Shown: piece after piece, positions 1-5,494 of the stretch
How the letters are laid out: the number at the start of each line of letters is the position of its first letter
How positions within the stretch are numbered: position 1 is the first letter of the stretch
DNA from: an uncultured Alphaproteobacteria bacterium
GTDB taxonomy: Bacteria > Pseudomonadota > Alphaproteobacteria > RF32 > CAG-239
Direction: 5' to 3'
Length of the DNA: 5,494 nt
NCBI GenBank assembly: GCA_944392285.1
Contig: CALXWF010000056.1
Coordinates: 1 to 5,494, forward strand
Program-made: the position numbers and the translations under genes
The notes under the pieces: generated by a model
Seen by the model: the letters and a program-made list of their open reading frames with translations, nothing else
What the model was told of the DNA's origin: nothing
The model's database searches: none

Positions 1-2056
1 GGCTTTTAACTTCCACACTGCCTTTATAAAAAGCTCCCTCGGGCTGCATCTGCACTTCACCGCCGAAAACCGCGTTTATTTTTCCGAGCTTGGCGGCAGT
101 TTTTGTTGCAAAATAAGTCAAGTCTCCCGAGGCTATTCCCTCTGCCTCAAAGGCTTTTAACTTCTGAAAATCAACACGCGGCGCCGACAAGCCAAGCTTG
201 TTAACCAAAGCACCGGCATCTGCCGTAACAAGATTATATTTCAAGTTTGCAAATTTCGGGGTCTCACCAAAGCCAGAAATTTCGCCGTCAAGCCGTAGAT
301 TTGCTCCCATTAGGGTTCCGATACTCAAATCATTAATCTGCAGCCTCCCGTTACTTAACCTTCCTTCCAAATAAGTTGTTTCAAAGGGCATATTTTCATA
401 AATGCCGAGGTTAAGATCCAGCATCATTTCCATATCCAAATTTTTAAGCCAGCCGAGTTTGGAAAAACGATAAGCCATGCGCTCGGCAAAGTTTTTATTA
501 GCAACTTCTTCTGGCAAAGGTTTTACATAATTGTCAAAATTAATGCTGTCGGCTCGCGCTAAAAGCAACATACTTAAGCGCTCACCGTTAATCAAACCGA
601 TATCGCCGCGAAAGGTTGTTTTATCAAGCGTAATTTCAATCGGAGAAATCTGCACTTTTTGCATATTGCCGTCACATTTAATACTGCCTCTGGCTTTACG
701 ATACACCCCCTGTACCGGAGCCTCAAGGGTATAACCGAGCCAAGCTGCCGCATCTGCAAAATTATCCGTTGTAAAAGTCGTATTAAAACCATAATGCAAC
801 AAAGCATCTTTTTCAAAAACAGACCCCGAAAGAGAAATATCCGTTTCACCGGGAAGACGCGCGGTAAAATTATTGACGACAATAACATTATCAACGATAT
901 CAAGACTTAAAGCCAAATCACGCATATCCTGGTTATGATAAGAGGCTTTAACGGCCTTAATATCTGCCGCCAAATCAAACCCCCACTCGGGCTGATATTT
1001 TACCTCTGAACGGTTATATTTATCAAATTGTCCCTGCAACCAATAAAGCAGCGGGGCAACATCAAAATCCGTCATGGCAAAAGCCAATTCCACTTTTGGG
1101 TGCCAAACTTTTTGCACATCAAGATTCGGGTTCTCGGGCGGCAAAGGCAACAAGACATTACCGGCACCGGCGCTCGTGCCGTATTTTATCACCAAATTAT
1201 TCAACTCAACCTTACTTTTATTGGTCTTAACCTCCATTGACACCGCCAACGGATAATCATAATTTTTATCAAACTTAAATTGTTTGAAAGTTGCCTCGCT
1301 AAAGTTTTGAAGTTTTTTAGAATCAAAAATCAAATTACCGCTAAGCGCCATATTTTGATATAAAAACGACCCGTCAAAACGCAAAAAAGTTTCCGAAGCC
1401 GGATGATTGAGCACCATATTCAAACTTGTCGGCATCCGGTCCGATATTTTGCCGACCGATATGGCAAAACCTTCCGGATTATTATCTTTAACATAGCTCC
1501 CTTCGATATGATAAGGGCCGAGCACACTCTGAGCAATTACCTCGGCATTCAGATTATCCAAGCGCACCTTGGTTTCATATTTCGGATAAACAAAATCAAG
1601 CGAGGCACTCTCAATGGTCACACTGTCAAGCTGGACATCGGATTCTTGCATATTTTTTTGCGATTCCGCCAAAGGCGAATACCAGTTAAGCCCGCCATCT
1701 TCACTAACCTCGACATAAATCTCGGGCTTAACCAAAGACATGTGTTTAACATCAAAATTTCCATGCAACAACGGCTGCAAGGACAATTTTGCCACCAAAT
1801 TTTTAATCACCGCCAAAGGTCTGCCCGTTGTCTGCCCCGGATTATAAACTTTAACATTTTCGGCCGTCAGATAAGGGGCCGGCAACAAAGAGAAAGAAAC
1901 TTTTCCGTCAAAAGCGATAATTTTTCCCGTCACTAAAGAGAACTGCTCGGCAATTTTGTCTTTATGCTGATTCCAGTCAATGGTGGTTATATAAACGAAC
2001 AACCCCGCAAGAATAAGAACAATAACCGCCATTGCTGACAACAAAAATTTTTTCAC
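1..2056 (-). CDS. AsmA family protein (3' end beyond left edge)
   Basis: This is an uninterrupted minus-strand frame of 685 complete codons with no stop before the left edge, so the C-terminus is missing. Residues 2-3 are Lys-Lys, followed by a hydrophobic stretch at about 4-26 (FLLSAMAVIVLILAGLFVYI) that should be an uncleaved inner-membrane anchor. Next come DWNQHKDKIAEQFSLVTGK and a beta-rich segment with SFSLLPAPYLTAENVKVYN, the classic start of AsmA proteins. The remainder alternates short hydrophobic and polar beta strands, consistent with the periplasmic beta-groove of AsmA/TamB-like proteins, which are linked to lipid transport and outer-membrane biogenesis. At over 685 residues it is longer than E. 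coli AsmA (about 617, from memory), so it may be an enlarged AsmA-like paralogue. The GTG start at 2056 is chosen because AGGAG lies 7 nt upstream; an in-frame ATG at 2062 sits only 1 nt from it. It is transcribed divergently from the nucleoside operon. Family assignment is confident; the exact substrate is unknown. Confidence 0.88.
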   Translation of the reverse strand, partial: MKKFLLSAMAVIVLILAGLFVYITTIDWNQHKDKIAEQFSLVTGKIIAFDGKVSFSLLPAPYLTAENVKVYNPGQTTGRPLAVIKNLVAKLSLQPLLHGNFDVKHMSLVKPEIYVEVSEDGGLNWYSPLAESQKNMQESDVQLDSVTIESASLDFVYPKYETKVRLDNLNAEVIAQSVLGPYHIEGSYVKDNNPEGFAISVGKISDRMPTSLNMVLNHPASETFLRFDGSFLYQNMALSGNLIFDSKKLQNFSEATFKQFKFDKNYDYPLAVSMEVKTNKSKVELNNLVIKYGTSAGAGNVLLPLPPENPNLDVQKVWHPKVELAFAMTDFDVAPLLYWLQGQFDKYNRSEVKYQPEWGFDLAADIKAVKASYHNQDMRDLALSLDIVDNVIVVNNFTARLPGETDISLSGSVFEKDALLHYGFNTTFTTDNFADAAAWLGYTLEAPVQGVYRKARGSIKCDGNMQKVQISPIEITLDKTTFRGDIGLINGERLSMLLLARADSINFDNYVKPLPEEVANKNFAERMAYRFSKLGWLKNLDMEMMLDLNLGIYENMPFETTYLEGRLSNGRLQINDLSIGTLMGANLRLDGEISGFGETPKFANLKYNLVTADAGALVNKLGLSAPRVDFQKLKAFEAEGIASGDLTYFATKTAAKLGKINAVFGGEVQMQPEGAFYKGSVEVKS

Positions 2057-2063
2057 AAGCATT

Positions 2064-2068
2064 CTCCT
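2064..2068 (-). promoter_or_regulatory. Shine-Dalgarno site of the AsmA-family gene
   Basis: Read on the minus strand, AGGAG is followed by AATGCTT and then GTG. The spacing is 7 nt to the GTG at 2056 but only 1 nt to the ATG at 2062. Normal ribosome spacing therefore favours GTG and gives a protein beginning MKKFLL. An in-frame TAA at 2080-2078 rules out a longer N-terminus. Confidence 0.7.
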
Positions 2069-2090
2069 GCTTAAAAATTAAAAAATCGCT

Positions 2091-2121
2091 TTGCTAAATC
2101 GCATATCTGTTTTAATATAAG
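2091..2121 (+). promoter_or_regulatory. Candidate sigma70-type promoter for the cdd-deo operon
   Basis: TTGCTA (2091-2096, four of six to TTGACA) and TATAAG (2116-2121, five of six to TATAAT) are separated by 19 nt, which is slightly long. Transcription would begin near 2128, leaving a leader of about 55 nt before cdd. This is the best pairing I see in the only sizeable gap upstream of the operon, but the AT-rich background makes it tentative. Confidence 0.3.
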
Positions 2122-2133
2122 AGCATAAATTGG

Positions 2134-2153
2134 TTAATAAAACTTTTATTTAA
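2134..2153. repeat. AT-rich palindrome in the divergent intergenic region, possible operator
   Basis: AATAAAA (2136-2142) and TTTTATT (2144-2150) are perfect inverted copies of 7 bp around a central C at 2143. Outer TTA/TAA bases extend the symmetry imperfectly. The element would lie just downstream of the proposed operon start site and overlap the proposed -10 of the AsmA-gene promoter, a position where a repressor could act. The stem has no GC pairs and no following T-run, so it is a poor terminator. No match to a known operator is claimed. Confidence 0.3.
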
Positions 2154-2163
2154 GACTTATCAA
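2134..2163 (-). promoter_or_regulatory. Candidate sigma70-type promoter for the AsmA-family gene
   Basis: On the minus strand, TTGATA (2163-2158, five of six to TTGACA) is followed after 18 nt by TATTAA (2139-2134, four of six to TATAAT). It lies about 75 nt upstream of the GTG start. The region is so AT-rich that partial matches are expected by chance. An alternative -10, TATATT at 2119-2114, has no convincing -35 partner. Confidence 0.25.
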
Positions 2164-2184
2164 ACCTTAAGGAAAAAAGCAAGC

Positions 2185-2586
2185 ATGAGCCAACTTGAAA
2201 AACTTTTTTCAGCCGCGACAGAAGCTAAAAAAAATGCCTATGCTCCCTACTCCAAATTTGCGGTAGGCTGTGCCGTTTTGGCTGATAATGACAAAATTTA
2301 TACCGGCTGCAATGTTGAAAACATTTCTTACCCTTGCGGCACCTGTGCCGAAGCCGGCGCCATTGCCGCCATGAACCTTGACGGGCGCAGAAAGATTAAA
2401 GAAATTTTGATAACTGCCGACGGCCAAGACCTGATTGCTCCTTGCGGTGCTTGTCTGCAACGCATTGCCGAGTTTGCCGATTCTGCCACTCTCGTTCATT
2501 TGGCTGATACCCAAGCCGTCCGCAAAAGCATAAAACTAAGTGAGCTTTTGCCTTTTGCTTTTAAGGAAAGGAGCCTGCAATCATGA
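2185..2586 (+). CDS. cdd: Cytidine deaminase
   Basis: This is a cytosolic zinc enzyme that hydrolytically deaminates cytidine and deoxycytidine to uridine and deoxyuridine. At 133 residues it has the length of the short homotetrameric class. Visible motifs are PYSKFAVG (21-28), the ribose-binding NVEN (43-46), CAE (54-56) and PCGAC (86-90). The zinc ligands should be Cys54, Cys87 and Cys90, with Glu56 as proton shuttle. The residue after CAE is Ala rather than the Arg of the common CAERTA motif; the CAEAGAI form is one I recall from alphaproteobacterial members. An additional Cys51 lies close to the zinc site. The start is an ATG with AAGGA about 11 nt upstream, somewhat far but the only sensible choice, as the conserved N-terminus follows directly. 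It is first in the operon, and its TGA overlaps the next ATG (ATGA, 4 nt), implying translational coupling. It feeds deoxyuridine and uridine to the downstream phosphorylase. Confidence 0.95.
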   Translation: MSQLEKLFSAATEAKKNAYAPYSKFAVGCAVLADNDKIYTGCNVENISYPCGTCAEAGAIAAMNLDGRRKIKEILITADGQDLIAPCGACLQRIAEFADSATLVHLADTQAVRKSIKLSELLPFAFKERSLQS

Positions 2587-3398
2587 TAAAAAACATTGCT
2601 GAAGAAATTCGCTCGCGTTTGGGCAAACACACACCCGAAATCGCCATCATTTTAGGCAGCGGGCTCGGACATCTGGCTGATGAAATTAAAGACCCCGTCA
2701 TCATTCCTTATGCTGAAATTAAAGGCTTTCCGCAAAGCAGCGTTTCCGGACATATGGGGCGTCTGATAGCCGGAAAACTTGAAGACCAAGAAGTGCTTTG
2801 CATGCAGGGACGTTTCCATATTTATGAAGGCATATCCCCCTCAGAAATCAACAAAGTTATCACTGTCTTTAAGCTTTTGGGCATTAAAACGCTGATTGTA
2901 ACCAATGCTGCCGGTTCTCTAAACTATGAGCTGACGCCGGGCAGCATCATGCTGATTAAAGACCACATTAATTTATCCGGCACCAACCCGCTGATTGGCC
3001 CCGATGATGAAACTTACGGCCCGCGTTTTCCCGACATGAGCAACGCCTATGACCTCACTCTTAGGCAAAAACTGTTAGAAACGGCCAAGCGTTTGGGTCA
3101 AAACATCTCTCAAGGCGTCTACCTGATGGTCAGCGGCCCGACTTTTGAAACCCCCGCAGAGATTAAAGCTTTTCGCACTTTGGGGGCAGATGCCGTGGGT
3201 ATGTCAACCGTCCCTGAGGTAATTTGCGCGGTTCATGCCGGCATTAAGGTTTTGGGGCTTTCCGTCATTACCAACTACGGCACCGGCATGACCGACAAAG
3301 CACAAAGCCATCAAGAAACCCTTGCCCAGGGAGAACTTGCCGCCGCCAATCTGACACGACTGGTCAAAACCTTTTTGGGAGAATTGAACCATGAATGA
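2583..3398 (+). CDS. punA: Purine nucleoside phosphorylase, trimeric (PunA/XapA) type
   Basis: The enzyme cleaves inosine, guanosine and their deoxy forms with phosphate to the free purine base and (deoxy)ribose 1-phosphate. At 271 residues it fits the low-molecular-weight trimeric class rather than hexameric E. coli DeoD (about 239). Motifs in order are the phosphate loop GSGLG (25-29), SGHMG (55-59), GRFHIYEG (76-83), TNAAGS (107-112), GPTFETPAE (185-193), VGMSTVPE (205-212), ITN (229-231) and His243. By alignment with human PNP from memory, Glu189, Met207, Asn231 and His243 match Glu201, Met219, Asn243 and His257. The Glu/Asn pair indicates preference for 6-oxopurines. The ATG has AAGGAG 9 nt upstream and overlaps the cdd stop by 4 nt; the gene's own stop lies 8 nt inside deoC. 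Similar genes are sometimes labelled deoD. Xanthosine use cannot be judged from sequence alone. Confidence 0.94.
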   Translation: MIKNIAEEIRSRLGKHTPEIAIILGSGLGHLADEIKDPVIIPYAEIKGFPQSSVSGHMGRLIAGKLEDQEVLCMQGRFHIYEGISPSEINKVITVFKLLGIKTLIVTNAAGSLNYELTPGSIMLIKDHINLSGTNPLIGPDDETYGPRFPDMSNAYDLTLRQKLLETAKRLGQNISQGVYLMVSGPTFETPAEIKAFRTLGADAVGMSTVPEVICAVHAGIKVLGLSVITNYGTGMTDKAQSHQETLAQGELAAANLTRLVKTFLGELNHE

Positions 3399-4128
3399 TG
3401 TTGAAGCCGCCAAAACCCTCATCTCTTGTCTGGATTTAACTTCATTAAACGACAAAGATACCGACCTCAAGATTGAAGAACTTTGCCGCAAAGCCGTCAC
3501 CCCTTACGGCAAAGTCGCCGCCGTTTGCATTTATCCGAAGTTTATTCCGCTTGCCAAACGCTTATTAGAGGGCAAAGACATCAAAATCGCCACGGTGGTT
3601 AACTTTCCTTCCGGCAAAGGGAGCATTGAAAACACCCTGACAGAAATTCAAAATGCCTTAAAACTCGGCGCAGATGAAATTGACGCCGTTTTCCCCTATC
3701 GCAGATTTTTGTTAGGCGATGAAGAATATTGCCGAAACTATCTTAAATCATTAAGAGAAAACTGCGGCAAAAAACATAGCTTAAAAATCATTCTTGAAAC
3801 CGGCGAACTTGAGAGCACATCAAAAATTGCCAGAGCTTCCGAACTTTGCCTGCAAGCAGATGTTGACTTTATCAAGACCTCAACCGGCAAGAGCAAAATC
3901 TCTGCCACGCCCGAAGCGGCAAACATCATTTTAGAAACCATCAACGCCGCCCACAAAAGCACGGGTTTCAAGGCCAGCGGCGGCATAAAGACCTTGGAAG
4001 AAGCCAAAAAATATTTAGTTTTGGCCAATGCCGTCATGGGGCCCAAAGCAACATCACCCAAGCGCTTGCGGATAGGTGCCTCCTCTCTGCTTGCAGATTT
4101 GATAAACACCATTGAAAGAGGGTATTAA
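3391..4128 (+). CDS. deoC: Deoxyribose-phosphate aldolase
   Basis: This class I (Schiff-base) aldolase cleaves 2-deoxyribose 5-phosphate to acetaldehyde and glyceraldehyde 3-phosphate, the last step of deoxynucleoside sugar breakdown. It has 245 residues of TIM-barrel type. Key motifs are VCIYP (45-49), ATVVNFPSG (67-75), GADEIDAVFPYR (93-104), DFIKTSTGK (159-167), GFKASGGIKT (192-201) and IGASSLL near the C-terminus. By comparison with E. coli DeoC, Lys162 should form the Schiff base (Lys167), Lys194 should be the second active-site lysine (Lys201) and Asp98 corresponds to Asp102. VFPYR marks the E. coli-like subgroup rather than the shorter Bacillus/Thermotoga-like one with a V.NIG motif. 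The ATG lies 9 nt after GGGAG and overlaps the end of punA by 8 nt, so the two are probably coupled. All catalytic residues are present, so it should be active. Confidence 0.95.
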   Translation: MNDVEAAKTLISCLDLTSLNDKDTDLKIEELCRKAVTPYGKVAAVCIYPKFIPLAKRLLEGKDIKIATVVNFPSGKGSIENTLTEIQNALKLGADEIDAVFPYRRFLLGDEEYCRNYLKSLRENCGKKHSLKIILETGELESTSKIARASELCLQADVDFIKTSTGKSKISATPEAANIILETINAAHKSTGFKASGGIKTLEEAKKYLVLANAVMGPKATSPKRLRIGASSLLADLINTIERGY

Positions 4129-4131
4129 AAA

Positions 4132-5442
4132 ATGTTTCCTCAAGAAATCATACGCAAAAAACGTGACAAACAAAAACTTTCAAATGATGAAATCAAGTTT
4201 TTTATTGAAGGCCTGACCAAAGGTGAGATTGCCGATTCTCAAGCGGCGGCACTGACCATGGCCATTTTTTTAAACGGGCTGGATAAAGAAGAAATCGTGT
4301 CTTTAACCCAAAACATGCGCGATTCGGGAGATGTGATGCATTGGCAAGACTTAAACGGCCCCGTGGTAGACAAACATTCATCCGGCGGGGTCGGTGACAA
4401 GATAAGCCTGATGTTAGCCCCGATGATTGCGGCTTGCGGCGGCTATGTTCCCATGATTTCCGGCCGCGGCCTCGGCCACACCGGCGGCACGCTTGACAAA
4501 TTTGACTCAATTCCGGGCTACAACACCCTACCGACCAATGACACTTTCAAAAAAGTAGTCAAAGACATCGGCTGTGCCATTATCGGCCAAACCGGCAACT
4601 TGGCACCGGCCGACAAAAAGATTTACGCCATCCGCGATGTCTGCGGCACGGTAGAATCCATTCCGCTGATTACGGCCTCGATTTTATCCAAAAAATTAGC
4701 TGCCGGACTTGATTATTTGATAATGGACTTAAAATGCGGCAACGGTGCCTTTATGTCGAGTTTGGAAGCCGGGCAAGCATTGGCGCGCTCAATTGTGAGC
4801 GTTGCCACCGATGCCGGTACCAAAACCCGCGCACTTATTACCGACATGAACCAGGTTTTGGGTCATAGTGCCGGTAATGCGGTTGAAGTCGCGGAAGCTG
4901 TTGACTACTTAAAGAACATACGCCGCGACAAACGCCTGCACGAAATTACCATGGCGCTTTGCACTCATTTGTTACTCATAAGCAAACTGGAAAACAGCGA
5001 ACAAGCCGCAAGACAAAAACTGCAAAATGCCTTAGACAGCGGTGCCGCCTTAGAAAAATTTGCCGCCATGGTTACGGCGCTCGACGGTCCGGCAGATTTT
5101 TGCGACAATCCGGAAAAATATTTGCCCAAAGCGGCAATTATTCGGCCGGTTTTTGCCGAAAAACCAGGCTATGTCAAGAGCATGAAAACCCGCGACATCG
5201 GTTTAAGCATTGTCGGTTTGAAAGGCGGTCGCACACATCCGGATCAAAAACTTGATTATGCCACCGGCTTTAGTGATTTTTGCCAAATCGGCGACCTTGC
5301 GGACCAAGACCACCCCTTGGCTGTTATTCATGCACAAAACGAAGCCGACTTTGAACGCGCCGCGGCAGAAATTCGCTCTTATATAACCATCGGAGCAGAC
5401 AAACCGGTATTAAACAAAACCATTATTGAAAAAATAGGATAA
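4132..5442 (+). CDS. deoA: Thymidine phosphorylase
   Basis: The enzyme splits thymidine and deoxyuridine with phosphate to thymine or uracil and deoxyribose 1-phosphate. Its 436 residues are close to the 440 of E. coli DeoA. An N-terminal helical domain (about 1-65) is followed by the phosphate-binding DKHSSGGVGDK (80-90), SGRGLGHTGGTLDKFD (110-125), the QTGNLAPADK segment (153-162), RDVCGTVESIPLITASILSKK (168-188), MDLKCGNGAFM (198-208) and the C-terminal domain with VGLKGGRTHPDQKLDYATGF. Lys81, His82, Ser83, Arg168, Ser183 and Lys187 match E. coli Lys84, His85, Ser86, Arg171, Ser186 and Lys190 with a constant offset of three. The family signature normally ends in a small aliphatic residue and Glu; here it is Phe124-Asp125. 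The ATG is 3 nt after the deoC stop with GAGGG 9 nt upstream. A pyrimidine nucleoside phosphorylase with broader specificity is possible, but length and overall pattern favour DeoA. Confidence 0.95.
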   Translation: MFPQEIIRKKRDKQKLSNDEIKFFIEGLTKGEIADSQAAALTMAIFLNGLDKEEIVSLTQNMRDSGDVMHWQDLNGPVVDKHSSGGVGDKISLMLAPMIAACGGYVPMISGRGLGHTGGTLDKFDSIPGYNTLPTNDTFKKVVKDIGCAIIGQTGNLAPADKKIYAIRDVCGTVESIPLITASILSKKLAAGLDYLIMDLKCGNGAFMSSLEAGQALARSIVSVATDAGTKTRALITDMNQVLGHSAGNAVEVAEAVDYLKNIRRDKRLHEITMALCTHLLLISKLENSEQAARQKLQNALDSGAALEKFAAMVTALDGPADFCDNPEKYLPKAAIIRPVFAEKPGYVKSMKTRDIGLSIVGLKGGRTHPDQKLDYATGFSDFCQIGDLADQDHPLAVIHAQNEADFERAAAEIRSYITIGADKPVLNKTIIEKIG

Positions 5443-5446
5443 AGAC

Positions 5447-5494
5447 ATGACAAAACAAGGCCGTATCATTATTTTAATGATGGACTCCTTTGGC
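5447..5494 (+). CDS. deoB: Phosphopentomutase, N-terminal fragment (cut by right edge)
   Basis: Only 16 codons are visible: MTKQGRIIILMMDSFG. The hydrophobic strand followed by DSFG matches the start of phosphopentomutases (E. coli DeoB begins similarly, with LDSFGIG), where the Asp, here Asp13, is a metal ligand of the alkaline-phosphatase-like fold. The enzyme interconverts (deoxy)ribose 1-phosphate and 5-phosphate, linking DeoA and PunA to DeoC. The ATG lies 4 nt after the deoA stop, and AGGA at 5436-5439 is spaced 7 nt from it. The identity rests on this short motif plus the strongly predictive deo context. Confidence 0.85.
   Translation, partial: MTKQGRIIILMMDSFG

Noticed and set aside
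1..164. 13-base repeat GGCTTTTAACTTC at 1-13 and 152-164
   Set aside because: Both copies lie in the AsmA-family coding region but in different reading frames (EVKS versus KLKA), so this is neither a protein repeat nor a convincing DNA element. One such coincidence is plausible in a window this size.
592..903. A minus-strand 103-codon frame
   Set aside because: It is an out-of-frame shadow on the same strand as the AsmA-family gene, with no family resemblance.
1403..1936. A 177-codon plus-strand open frame, with smaller plus-strand frames at 531-734, 659-910, 1028-1240 and 1074-1256
   Set aside because: All lie antisense within the continuous minus-strand AsmA-family frame, have no recognisable domain, and read as low-coherence peptides. 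The minus-strand translation has a clear anchor and family motifs.
2057..2184. Riboswitch, small RNA or terminator in the intergenic region
   Set aside because: The stretch is too short and AT-rich to hold a recognisable riboswitch fold. The only stem seen has seven A/T pairs and no adjoining U-tract.
3738..4112. Minus-strand frames of about 100-124 codons opposite cdd, punA, deoC and deoA (2209-2514, 3204-3500, 3738-4112, 4202-4510)
   Set aside because: Each is antisense to a gene with complete catalytic motifs. The encoded peptides resemble nothing and lack credible ribosome sites.
4959..5255. A 98-codon plus-strand frame inside deoA
   Set aside because: It is a +1/+2 shadow of deoA with a strongly basic composition. 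The deoA frame is continuous through here with conserved C-terminal motifs, so there is no frameshift.
1..5494. Defence system, mobile element, prophage, CRISPR or novel gene cluster
   Set aside because: Every sizeable coding stretch is explained by housekeeping families, with no transposase, integrase, repeat array, toxin-antitoxin pair or unexplained gene.

Overview
The window reads as ordinary chromosome of a Gram-negative bacterium, most likely an alphaproteobacterium of moderate-to-low GC. Three things point there. An AsmA-family envelope protein implies an outer membrane. The cytidine deaminase carries a CAEAGAI zinc motif, which I recall from alphaproteobacterial homologues, in place of the common CAERTA. 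The deoxyribose-phosphate aldolase is of the E. coli-like type (DAVFPYR motif). The lineage call is inference from motifs and base composition, not from a database match.

Layout. Positions 1-2056 are filled by one long minus-strand gene, cut by the left edge, for an AsmA-family protein with an N-terminal membrane anchor. Positions 2057-2184 form an AT-rich divergent intergenic region with candidate promoters for both directions, a short palindrome and a 7-bp direct repeat. From 2185 to the right edge runs one plus-strand operon: cdd (cytidine deaminase), punA (trimeric-type purine nucleoside phosphorylase), deoC (deoxyribose-phosphate aldolase), deoA (thymidine phosphorylase) and the first 16 codons of deoB (phosphopentomutase). 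The genes are nearly contiguous: overlaps of 4 and 8 nt, then gaps of 3 and 4 nt, each start preceded by its own Shine-Dalgarno sequence. No internal terminator or promoter is apparent.

How the genes work together. Cdd converts (deoxy)cytidine to (deoxy)uridine. DeoA and PunA split pyrimidine and purine nucleosides with phosphate, releasing the free base for salvage and (deoxy)ribose 1-phosphate. DeoB moves the phosphate to the 5 position. DeoC cleaves deoxyribose 5-phosphate to acetaldehyde and glyceraldehyde 3-phosphate. Together they form an essentially complete route from nucleosides to bases and central carbon. No regulator or nucleoside transporter lies inside the window.

I found no mobile element, CRISPR array, RNA gene, phage feature or undescribed system. 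The points most worth checking are the regulatory content of the 2057-2184 gap, the Arg-to-Ala change next to the Cdd active site, and the GTG start of the AsmA gene.
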